Assembly (NCBI GenBank): GCA_017996515.1 | Contig: JAGOGU010000034.1 | Span: forward strand, 1-10,659 | From: Allobrachymonas sp. | GTDB taxonomy: Bacteria; Pseudomonadota; Gammaproteobacteria; Burkholderiales; Burkholderiaceae_C | DNA: 10,659 nucleotides | Direction of reading: 5' to 3' | Shown here: in pieces, positions 1-6,250 of the stretch | Layout: each line of letters opens with the position of its first letter | How positions within the stretch are numbered: position 1 is the first letter of the stretch | Notes under the pieces: generated by a model | The model's database searches: none | Seen by the model: only the letters and a program-made list of their open reading frames with translations | Told to the model about the DNA's origin: nothing | Position numbers and translations under genes: made by a program

Positions 1-672
1 CCCTTGGGGGGTTTCGATCCAGCGCACGGCCTTGGCGGGCGAGCACACGCCGTGCGTGTTGGGCGATTCGCCCGTGGCGTAAGACGATAAGGCGCAGCGC
101 CCTTCGGCCATGACGCACAGACTGCCAAAGCCGAATACTTCCAGCTCGACCGCTGTTTTGCCGACCAGTTGCCGCACCTGCTCAAGCGACAGCACACGCG
201 GCAGCACGGCGCGCGCGATGTTGAATTGGCTGTGGTACAGGTTGATGGCCGCCGCGTGCGTGGCCGATGCCTGCACCGACAAGTGCAGGCGCAAATTAGG
301 GTGGCGCTCTTTGGCGTAGGCCATCAGGCCGGGGTCGGCCAGAATGACGGCATCTATTCCCAAATCGGCAGCGCGGTCGATGGCGGATTGCCAAACCGCT
401 TCACGCCCCGCTTGCGGGTAGGTGTTGAGCGCCAGCAGCACCTTGCAGCCGCGTGCATGGGCGTATTGCAGGCCAGTGACAATGGCGGCCGCATCAAAGT
501 TCAGCCCGGCAAAGTTGCGGGCATTGGTGGCATCGCGAAAGCCCAGGTACACGCAGTTGGCACCGTGATCGACCGCCGCCTTCAGCGCAGGCAGGCTGCC
601 TGCGGGGCAAACCAGCTCGGGTTTGCGCCAGGTGGCGCTATCTTGTGGTTTAGAAGAATTGGTCTCTGTCAT
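1..672 (-). CDS. ubiU: UbiU, U32-family [4Fe-4S] protein of O2-independent ubiquinone hydroxylation (partial, 3' end missing)
   Basis: The window holds the first 224 codons; the frame is still open at base 1. The protein matches E. coli UbiU (YhbU, formerly a putative U32 peptidase) closely from about residue 20: VCPAGSLPALKAA, TNARNFAGLNF (49-59), SVQASAT (132-138), VLPRVLS (156-162) and GESPNT (201-206). In UbiU four cysteines bind a 4Fe-4S cluster. Three are visible here at Cys186, Cys193 and Cys210, with exactly the spacing of E. coli Cys169, 176 and 193; the fourth would lie beyond the edge. By family knowledge UbiU works with UbiV and UbiT to hydroxylate the ubiquinone ring without oxygen. 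The ATG at 670-672 lies inside the end of the upstream gene (23-base overlap), which points to translational coupling. The 17-residue extension relative to E. coli is polar, and a start nearer residue 18 cannot be excluded. Neither ubiV nor ubiT is in view. Confidence 0.93.
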   Translation of the reverse strand, partial: MTETNSSKPQDSATWRKPELVCPAGSLPALKAAVDHGANCVYLGFRDATNARNFAGLNFDAAAIVTGLQYAHARGCKVLLALNTYPQAGREAVWQSAIDRAADLGIDAVILADPGLMAYAKERHPNLRLHLSVQASATHAAAINLYHSQFNIARAVLPRVLSLEQVRQLVGKTAVELEVFGFGSLCVMAEGRCALSSYATGESPNTHGVCSPAKAVRWIETPQG

Positions 673-1159
673 TTTGATCAAACGCCTGATTCACATTCTT
701 GGCAATCTGGGGAGCATGATAGTCGCACACCAAGACAACGGCACCCGAAATCACGCCGAGCAGCGAAAGCAAAAACATAACGGCCCACTGAATATTGCCC
801 CATTCAACATCAGCAAATTTGAAGCTGTCCAAATCAAAATTGACTGGAACGAATTGGGCAAAACTGGCAAGCAGCAGAAAGAATGACGGACAACAACCGC
901 AAAAAAGCAAGAACAAGGTCGTCGGCTTATCCAGCGGTATGTGTATGGAATGGTTTTCCGCCTCACGTATCTTCTTCATCGCCAGCAGAAAAGCCCCGAT
1001 AAAGCTCAGATCAATAAAGACCGTAAAAAAATACTTTACGTCAGAAAACGCAAAGAGAGCGCCCCACCACAGAAAAGCAAAAACAAACCGACCGCGCCAA
1101 CGCGGCTTGCCAAGAGCCTGTTGCGGCTGACGCCCGTATGGCCAAAGATTAAAGTCCAT
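650..1159 (-). CDS. Small polytopic membrane protein of unknown function between thiM and ubiU
   Basis: This is a 169-residue protein I do not recognise. The ATG at 1157-1159 is preferred because it sits inside the last codons of thiM (11-base overlap, typical of coupled genes). The frame stays open far upstream, but that stretch is antisense-free thiM sequence read in another frame. Four hydrophobic segments are visible at about 25-39, 43-61, 80-104 and 124-146. They are separated by a charged turn (MKKIREAE, 61-68) and a short acidic loop around 108-119. The third segment carries a cysteine cluster (Cys87, Cys89, Cys90), with another cysteine at 145. The C-terminus is polar and ends QFF. 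Its stop lies 23 bases inside ubiU. Codon use and base composition look more AT-rich than thiM or ubiU. Membrane location is supported by the sequence. Any link to thiamine or quinone metabolism rests on position only. Confidence 0.75.
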   Translation of the reverse strand: MDFNLWPYGRQPQQALGKPRWRGRFVFAFLWWGALFAFSDVKYFFTVFIDLSFIGAFLLAMKKIREAENHSIHIPLDKPTTLFLLFCGCCPSFFLLLASFAQFVPVNFDLDSFKFADVEWGNIQWAVMFLLSLLGVISGAVVLVCDYHAPQIAKNVNQAFDQNDRDQFF

Positions 1160-1982
1160 CAACAACAATCCGCAAACGCGCTGCCACATCCTCTTCGCGC
1201 AGTTGCTGCAAAGCATCCAACAAAGCCACGGCCATGCTGCCGATGCCTGCATGCTGCGTTTTGTCAAAAGCGATTTCGCCGGCGATGCCCATCCATGCCA
1301 TGCCGGTGATAGTGGCGCGCCAATGGTCGGGCTGCACGCTGCACACGGCGGCAATCAGCGCGGTCAGGGCACAGCCTACGCCGGTAATGCGCGTGAGCCA
1401 TTCATGCCCGTTGTGCAGGCTGGCGTGGCGGCCATCGACATGCAGGATATGGTCCACCTCGCCACTGACACACACCGTGCCTTGCGTGCGTGCGGCCAGC
1501 GCCTGGGCTGCGCCCAGTGCGTCGTTCACGTTGGCGCTGCTTTCTACGCCGCGCGAGGTAATGGCCACATGCGCCATGCTCATCACTTCAGAGGCATTGC
1601 CGCGCACCACGGCAGGCATGCCTTGCTGCAACAGTTCTTCCAGCGCCTGATTACGGTAAGACGTGGCGCCCGCGCCCACGGGGTCGATCACGACGGGAAT
1701 GCCGCGCTTTTGGGCCGCGGCAAAAGCCAGCTTCATGCTTTGTACCCAATACGGGTCGAGCGTGCCAATGTTCAGCAGCAGCCCTTGGGCAATGCCCGCC
1801 ATGTCTTGCACTTCTTCATGGGCGTGCGCCATAACGGGCGCCGCCCCACACGCCAGCAGCACATTGGCCGTGAAGTTGGTAACGACCAGATTGGTGATGC
1901 AATGCACCAAGGGTTTGTTTTGGCGCACCGTGGCAATGTCTGCCCATACGTCTTGCGCGCTCAACTGGCTGTTCGATTTCAT
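1149..1982 (-). CDS. thiM: Hydroxyethylthiazole kinase ThiM
   Basis: A 277-residue cytoplasmic kinase that phosphorylates 4-methyl-5-(2-hydroxyethyl)thiazole with ATP, salvaging the thiazole half of thiamine. Family motifs are in order. The N-terminal [20 protein letters not shown] (28-47) and PVMAHAHEE (49-57) form the thiazole site region. DPVGAGAT (100-107) and RGNASEV (127-133) follow. [13 protein letters not shown] (200-212) contains the anion hole and Cys204, the residue aligned with the conserved active-site cysteine of ThiM. Length is normal for the family (about 260-280). The ATG at 1980-1982 is preceded by AAGGA about seven bases upstream, a good ribosome binding site. The gene heads the overlapping thiM-unknown-ubiU group. 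No thiE or thiD, its usual partners, is in this window. I looked for a TPP riboswitch in the leader and see none. Confidence 0.96.
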   Translation of the reverse strand: MKSNSQLSAQDVWADIATVRQNKPLVHCITNLVVTNFTANVLLACGAAPVMAHAHEEVQDMAGIAQGLLLNIGTLDPYWVQSMKLAFAAAQKRGIPVVIDPVGAGATSYRNQALEELLQQGMPAVVRGNASEVMSMAHVAITSRGVESSANVNDALGAAQALAARTQGTVCVSGEVDHILHVDGRHASLHNGHEWLTRITGVGCALTALIAAVCSVQPDHWRATITGMAWMGIAGEIAFDKTQHAGIGSMAVALLDALQQLREEDVAARLRIVVDGL

Positions 1983-2046
1983 GATTTATTCCTTGCTGGC
2001 GTGATTGCTTGTGTTGCTGGTTTTTCTATCGCAGCCATGCCTGCGC

Positions 2047-2065
2047 CGCCCCAGCCACAGGGGCG
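2047..2065 (-). other. Stem-loop in the thiM leader
   Basis: CGCCCC (2047-2052) and GGGGCG (2060-2065) form a perfect 6-bp GC stem with a 7-base loop, about 65 bases upstream of the thiM start. It is not followed by a T-run on either strand, so it does not look like an ordinary intrinsic terminator. It could be a structured leader element or simply a chance GC-rich palindrome. Confidence 0.3.
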
Positions 2066-2100
2066 CGCATACGCATGGTGCAAAGTGTGCGCCCAGATGG

Positions 2101-2126
2101 CGTGCGGCGTTTACGCCAGCCGCACG
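2101..2126 (-). other. Stem-loop spanning the sulP stop codon
   Basis: CGTGCGGC (2101-2108) pairs perfectly with GCCGCACG (2119-2126), an 8-bp stem with a 10-base loop. The sulP stop codon lies in the loop. A competing small hairpin, GGCGT-TT-ACGCC (2106-2117), lies within it. No U-tract follows in the minus direction, so it may be a 3'-end stabilising or Rho-related structure rather than an intrinsic terminator. Function is inferred only. Confidence 0.35.
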
Positions 2127-3625
2127 GCACTCAGGTTGGCTGCTTTTTGCAGCAGCGCCTGCGATTGGGCATCGAGGTTTTCAAGCACCAGCGTTTTGCC
2201 AACGGCCTGGTATTTGCCCGTCATTTTGTTGAGCGATTCCAGCGCGCCCATATCGCTGATGCTGCTGTGCTGCAAATCGATCACGACGTGCGCCGGATCG
2301 TGTTTGACGTCCAGCGCCTTTTCAAAATCACCGATGGAGCCAAAGAACAAATCGCCGTGCAGCATGTAGCGCTTGCGGCCATCCGCATCCGTGGCTGTAC
2401 GCACCTGAATGCCGATGGCTTTTTTCCAAGCAAAAGACAGCGCCGAAATCACGATACCTACCAGCACGGCCAGCGCCAGGTTGTGCCAGATGATGGTGAT
2501 GGCCGTCACGATCACCATCACCAGCACATCTTGCAGGGGCATTTTGTTCAGAATCTTGAAGCTCTTCCAGTTGAAGGTGAAGAAAGACACCACCATCATC
2601 ACCCCGGTCAGCGCCGCCATCGGAATACGCTCGATCACCGGCGCGCCCACCAACACGATCAGGATGATGGCCAGCGCCGCCACCACGCCCGCGACCCGGC
2701 TGCGGGCGCCCGCGTTGATGTTTACCAGCGTTTGCGCAATCATGGGGCAGCCGCCCATGCCCGAGAAAAAGCCGTTGAGCATATTGGATGCGCCTTGCGC
2801 CACCGCCTCGCGCGAGCCGTTGCCCTTGGTTTCGGTGATTTCATCCACCAGATTGAGTGTGAGCAGCCCTTCGGTCAAACCCACGGCCGCCACCACGGCC
2901 GAGTACGGCAGGATCAACTTGAACGTATCCCAAGTCAGCGGAATGGAAGGAATATGGAAAGGCGGCAGTGTGCCGCTGATCGGCGAAATATCGCCCACCG
3001 TTTTGGTGTCGATACCAAAAATCAGCACAATGGCAAACACCACGATGATGGCCGCCAGCGAAGAGGGAAACTTCTTGGTGATTTTGGGAAACAGAAAGGT
3101 GATGGCCACCGTAATCGCCACCAGCGTAGCCATCGTGAGCATGGCGCTGCCTTGCAGCAGCACTTTTTGCCCGCCGGCATCCGTGGTGAAAAACTGCTGA
3201 ATCTGCGCGCTGAAAATAATCACAGCCAAGCCATTGACAAAGCCGTACATCACGCTCTCGGGCACCAGGCGAATGTATTTGGCCCATTTGAAAATGCCAA
3301 TGATGATCTGAATCACCCCCGCCAGCGCCACGGCGGCAAAGGCATATTCCAGCCCGTGCGACTGGATGAGCGCAATCAGCGTCACCACCGTGGCACCTGC
3401 CCCGCCAGAAATCAAGCCCGGGCGGCCACCAAACAAGGCCGCCACCAGCCCCGCGATAAAGGCCGCGTACAGGCCGGCCAGCGGCGGAAAGCCCGCCAGA
3501 ATGGCGAATGACAGCGATTCGGGAATCATCGTCATGGCCACGGCCAGCCCCGCCAAAATCTCGGTGCGCCACGTAATGGGTTTGTCCAGATCAAAAAACG
3601 CCAACAGTTTGTTCTGCTCTTGCAT
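2111..3625 (-). CDS. SulP (SLC26) family inorganic anion transporter with C-terminal STAS domain
   Basis: A 504-residue inner-membrane transporter. The N-terminal two thirds are strongly hydrophobic, with many membrane spans from about residue 22 to 400. They include the family core PESLSFAILAGFPPLAGLYAA (35-55, split here only for reference) and the GGRPGLISGGAGATVV region (66-81). TEGLLTLNLVDEITETKGNG (251-270) and FSGMGGCPMIAQT (287-299) resemble the BicA-type bicarbonate transporters more than the DauA/YchM type. This suggests HCO3- or sulfate as substrate, but substrate cannot be read from sequence. A STAS domain follows at about 418-500 (VVIDLQHSSISDMGALESL, 447-465). The ATG at 3623-3625 has only a weak ribosome binding site (TGAGA). 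A promoter-like TATAAT lies about 85 bases upstream. thiM follows 128 bases downstream on the same strand, so read-through is possible. No carbonic anhydrase or sulfur-assimilation gene adjoins to decide the substrate. Confidence 0.93.
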   Translation of the reverse strand: MQEQNKLLAFFDLDKPITWRTEILAGLAVAMTMIPESLSFAILAGFPPLAGLYAAFIAGLVAALFGGRPGLISGGAGATVVTLIALIQSHGLEYAFAAVALAGVIQIIIGIFKWAKYIRLVPESVMYGFVNGLAVIIFSAQIQQFFTTDAGGQKVLLQGSAMLTMATLVAITVAITFLFPKITKKFPSSLAAIIVVFAIVLIFGIDTKTVGDISPISGTLPPFHIPSIPLTWDTFKLILPYSAVVAAVGLTEGLLTLNLVDEITETKGNGSREAVAQGASNMLNGFFSGMGGCPMIAQTLVNINAGARSRVAGVVAALAIILIVLVGAPVIERIPMAALTGVMMVVSFFTFNWKSFKILNKMPLQDVLVMVIVTAITIIWHNLALAVLVGIVISALSFAWKKAIGIQVRTATDADGRKRYMLHGDLFFGSIGDFEKALDVKHDPAHVVIDLQHSSISDMGALESLNKMTGKYQAVGKTLVLENLDAQSQALLQKAANLSAVRLA

Positions 3626-3709
3626 GGTGCATGTCTCAGGGTAAATGAACGCTCAACGGCGCAATCGGTCAGTCTTTTCGATGCGCTTTGAATGTAAAAA
3701 GTGCATCAA

Positions 3710-3715
3710 ATTATA
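3710..3715 (-). promoter_or_regulatory. Candidate -10 box of the sulP promoter
   Basis: On the minus strand this reads TATAAT, a perfect sigma-70 -10 hexamer in the most AT-rich stretch of the gap between eptA and sulP. A start site would fall near 3703, giving a leader of roughly 80 bases before the sulP ATG. I find no good -35 hexamer at 16-18 bases, so this is a candidate only. Confidence 0.35.
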
Positions 3716-3775
3716 TGAAAAAACTTTTCCGCAACACGCAAATGCAGCTAATCACAACCGTGCTCCACACCTCCT

Positions 3776-3846
3776 TCAAAGCAAAAACCGGCACAGCCGC
3801 CGCAGCGCCGACTGATGATCGCCGCGAAAGCCCTTTCGTGCCGGTT
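3776..3846 (-). terminator. Probable terminator of eptA
   Basis: Read on the minus strand, AACCGGCAC (3846-3838) begins eight bases after the eptA stop and pairs with GTGCCGGTT (3794-3786). A further TTT then GCTTTG follows, giving a 9-bp stem and U-rich tail. The 43-base loop holds its own hairpin, CGAAAG/CTTTCG (about 3825-3838), so the structure is branched. The long loop makes it less certain than a compact terminator, but position and T-tract fit. Confidence 0.5.
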
Positions 3847-3853
3847 CAGATAT

Positions 3854-5470
3854 TCAGGTTACGCGACGGCAACCGGCAAACAAATCCAATTCCTTGCGGT
3901 ACTCCATGGTTTGGACGCCTGCCAGACCCAGAATCGAGTGGAACCAGTTGTCGTGCGAATAGGATTGGTTGGATTGGGCGCGCAAACAATCATGCGACAG
4001 ACGCTGGGCTTGATACCAACTGGAACTGACCCAGAAAACCATCGGGACCAAGGTCTGGGTATGTGGTGCTACCGAATAAGGCGCGCCGTGCAAATACAAG
4101 CCATCTTCCCCCAATGACTCGCCATGGTCGGAAACGTACCACAACGCACTATCCACTGCTGGCTGTGCCTGCAACATGCGAATCGCTGCCGCCAAGACAT
4201 GATCGATATAGCGAACGGTGTTGCTATAGGTGTTTTGCAAACTTTGCGGGCTACAGTTCTGGATTTGTGCGGTATCGCATGTCGGTTGAAAAACACGAAA
4301 TGCATCCGGATAGCGCTGATAGTAAGCCGGGCCGTGGCTGCCCATGGTGTGTAACACGATCACGCCGTCTCCCGGCATGGTGCGGATTTCTTCAGCCAGG
4401 CCGTTCAGCAATGTCGCGTCCAAACACCCCTCATCACCACATTGCTCAGGTGCCGCCAAATCGCGAATGTTGATATGGCGAACCCGATCACACACTCCTT
4501 TGCAGCCACCGTCGTTATCACGCCAGCTGGTATACAACCCCACACGCTGCAATATGTCCAGCAAATTTTCCTGATGCCGCGCACGATTGCCGTTGTACGC
4601 TTCGCGCCCCATGGGGGAAAACATGCACGGAACCGAAACGGCGGTTGCCGTGCCACAAGAAGAAACGTTGGGGAAATTGATGACGTCTGACATGGCTTTC
4701 AGTTCAGGCGTTGTTTCGGGCGCACCTGGGTTCAGTCCCCAATTTTGAGCGCGAGTGGTTTCTCCCACCACCAGAACCAGAAGCTGTTTGCGGCGTTGCG
4801 GCTCAGCCATCCGAACCGCATCTGTGCCGATTTTTTCAAAAGGACGGTTTGCATCCCAAACGTTGTATGCCGCCTTCACCCCGGCACTAACCAAATTTGC
4901 AGGTACAACCTGATGAAAGATTTTGGCATGACTGCGAAAAAAAGCAGCGTAATGCCCATAGGCAGTTAATGCCAGACACCCCACTACCAGCAACGAAGCC
5001 AAGCCGCTGGCGAGCCGCCAGCCAAGTGCCTGATACCAATGCGGCGCAGCACGCAGGCGCACAAATCGCACATATAGCACGGCAGGTACTACTCCTGTGC
5101 CCAACAACCACAAGCCAAACGGCCAAGTGAGCCAGGCCGACGCTTCTGCCTGATCGGTTTGAAACACATTGGCCAGCATGTCGGCATTGAAATAAACGCC
5201 CTGAACCATCACGGCATAACTCACGCCTGATCCTGCAAGCAAAACCAAAGGCAACAACACCCGGTGCAGCTTGGGCCAGCACAAGAGTTGCAGCAGCACA
5301 TTCAGCAAAGCCAGCATGAACAGCGGCATGGTCCATATCAGCAACCAATCGCGACTGCCTTCAGCCTGGCCGTATTGCCAAACTGTTCGCCAATAAGCCA
5401 CGTTAAAAACCACCATGGCATAAAACGCGACTGCCAGCACGACACGGTTTGCAGTTAGACGAAACGTCAT
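3854..5470 (-). CDS. eptA: Phosphoethanolamine-lipid A transferase (EptA/PmrC/MCR family)
   Basis: A 538-residue inner-membrane enzyme that moves phosphoethanolamine from phosphatidylethanolamine to lipid A phosphates on the periplasmic face. This lowers surface charge and gives polymyxin and antimicrobial-peptide tolerance. About five membrane spans lie at residues 10-175, followed by a periplasmic sulfatase-fold domain. Active-site residues align with MCR-1: Glu237 in VVGETTRAQNWG, the phosphoacceptor Thr276 in SCGTATAVSVPCMFS (271-285), His379 in MGSHGPAYY, and Asp448-His449 in VSDHGESLGEDG. Cysteines expected to form periplasmic disulfides are present (272, 282, 323, 327, 344, 349, 398, 406). 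I favour the ATG at 5468-5470: it gives the usual short N-terminus and a leader of about 24 bases from the predicted promoter. An ATG at 5486-5488 and a TTG at 5489-5491 are also in frame. It diverges from the qseBC-type pair. Confidence 0.96.
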   Translation of the reverse strand: MTFRLTANRVVLAVAFYAMVVFNVAYWRTVWQYGQAEGSRDWLLIWTMPLFMLALLNVLLQLLCWPKLHRVLLPLVLLAGSGVSYAVMVQGVYFNADMLANVFQTDQAEASAWLTWPFGLWLLGTGVVPAVLYVRFVRLRAAPHWYQALGWRLASGLASLLVVGCLALTAYGHYAAFFRSHAKIFHQVVPANLVSAGVKAAYNVWDANRPFEKIGTDAVRMAEPQRRKQLLVLVVGETTRAQNWGLNPGAPETTPELKAMSDVINFPNVSSCGTATAVSVPCMFSPMGREAYNGNRARHQENLLDILQRVGLYTSWRDNDGGCKGVCDRVRHINIRDLAAPEQCGDEGCLDATLLNGLAEEIRTMPGDGVIVLHTMGSHGPAYYQRYPDAFRVFQPTCDTAQIQNCSPQSLQNTYSNTVRYIDHVLAAAIRMLQAQPAVDSALWYVSDHGESLGEDGLYLHGAPYSVAPHTQTLVPMVFWVSSSWYQAQRLSHDCLRAQSNQSYSHDNWFHSILGLAGVQTMEYRKELDLFAGCRRVT

Positions 5471-5500
5471 CCTTCTATTCCCACTCATCAAATGATGCGC

Positions 5501-5506
5501 AGTCTA
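5501..5506 (-). promoter_or_regulatory. Candidate -10 box of the eptA promoter
   Basis: On the minus strand this reads TAGACT, four of six matches to TATAAT, ten bases past the end of the CTTAAG-N5-CTTAAT repeat. The -35 region therefore coincides with the repeat and lacks a TTGACA-like hexamer, as expected for an activator-dependent class II promoter. The start site would be near 5494. Confidence 0.4.
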
Positions 5507-5516
5507 GTCAGGCAAA

Positions 5517-5533
5517 ATTAAGGCAAACTTAAG
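5517..5533. promoter_or_regulatory. PmrA/QseB-type operator between eptA and the two-component genes
   Basis: On the plus strand the site is ATTAAG-GCAAA-CTTAAG. Read toward eptA it is CTTAAG-TTTGC-CTTAAT, two direct half-sites 11 bases apart, i.e. one DNA helix turn. Established knowledge: PmrA (BasR) recognises YTTAAK-N5-YTTAAK repeats, and CTTAA-N6-CTTAA repeats have been described for QseB regulators. The encoded regulator next door is of this type. Its position just upstream of the candidate eptA -10 box fits activation. It lies 54 bases before the regulator start and could also give autoregulation. It is the only such repeat I noticed in the window. Confidence 0.75.
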
Positions 5534-5587
5534 ACGAGCCATGCATCATGGCACTCTCCATCGCCGTTACCGTCCGTTCCTTTTTTT

Positions 5588-6250
5588 ATGCGTATTCTGC
5601 TCATCGAAGACGATCCCCACATTGGCGACGGCCTTTATCATGGCCTGCGCAAACAGGGGTTTACCGCCGACTGGTTTCGCGATGGCGAACAAGGCAGCGC
5701 CGCTTTGCAGAATGCCGCCTTCGATGCGGTCATTCTGGACTTGAGCCTGCCACAAAAAGATGGACTGCTCATCCTGAAAGAATGGCGGCAAAGTGGGCAC
5801 AGGGTACCCGTTCTCATTCTTACCGCTCGCGACGCTTTATCCGACCGTGTGACCGGTCTGAACCATGGCGCCGACGACTATCTGTGCAAACCTTTTGCAT
5901 TGGATGAAGTCATAGCACGCCTGCACGCTTTGATTCGCAGAAGCCAGGGTCATGCAACCCCTGTCTTGTGCCACGGCGGCCTACGGCTAGACTCCAGCAG
6001 CAAAACTGCCAGCTTGCATGGCGCTCCACTCACTCTTACCCAGCGTGAATACCTCTTGCTGGAACAACTGCTCAGCCATCCCAAACGCATTTACAGCCGC
6101 GCCCAGCTTGAAGATCAGCTCTATGGCTGGTCACAAGACATCGACAGCAACGCCATTGAGGTCCATATCCACAATTTGCGTAAAAAAATCGGTAAAGACC
6201 TGATTCGCACCCGCCGAGGGTTGGGCTACCAATTGGGAATTGCCCCGTGA
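5588..6250 (+). CDS. qseB: OmpR/PhoB-type response regulator, QseB/PmrA subfamily
   Basis: A 220-residue cytoplasmic DNA-binding regulator. The receiver domain (1-115) has the acidic pocket Asp8-Asp9, the phosphoacceptor Asp51 (VILDLSLP), Thr79 (LILTARD) and Lys101 (DYLCKPFAL). The last string and MRILLIEDD match E. coli QseB almost word for word. A winged-helix domain follows (about 125-217), with TLTQREYLLLEQL, the recognition region SNAIEVHIHNLRKKIG and RTRRGLGYQLG. The start is fixed by the canonical MRILLIEDD, yet only a run of T precedes it and no Shine-Dalgarno sequence is visible. It overlaps the kinase gene by 4 bases. Divergent eptA and the CTTAA repeat between them suggest a PmrA-like role in lipid A modification. 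By sequence it is closer to QseB, so pmrA is the alternative name. Confidence 0.93.
   Translation: MRILLIEDDPHIGDGLYHGLRKQGFTADWFRDGEQGSAALQNAAFDAVILDLSLPQKDGLLILKEWRQSGHRVPVLILTARDALSDRVTGLNHGADDYLCKPFALDEVIARLHALIRRSQGHATPVLCHGGLRLDSSSKTASLHGAPLTLTQREYLLLEQLLSHPKRIYSRAQLEDQLYGWSQDIDSNAIEVHIHNLRKKIGKDLIRTRRGLGYQLGIAP

Noticed and set aside
671-682. TTGATCAA palindrome near the ubiU start as an FNR site for an oxygen-responsive gene
   Set aside because: FNR sites need four bases between TTGAT and ATCAA; here the halves are fused, and the site lies within the preceding coding sequence.
169-780. 203-codon plus-strand frame at the left edge
   Set aside because: Antisense to ubiU, which matches E. 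coli UbiU in detail including its cluster cysteines.
1983-2110. TPP riboswitch upstream of thiM
   Set aside because: None of the conserved core strings (CTGAGA, CTGATCTGG-like) can be found on the minus strand.
1203-2369. 388-codon plus-strand frame
   Set aside because: Antisense to thiM and the sulP 3' end; no domain seen.
2009-3511. 500-codon plus-strand frame, rich in His, Arg and Gln
   Set aside because: It is antisense to sulP, which has clear family motifs throughout. The composition is that of the reverse strand of a hydrophobic-protein gene.
3688-4029. 113-codon plus-strand frame between sulP and eptA
   Set aside because: It starts in the promoter-like AT stretch and runs antisense into the conserved eptA 3' end.
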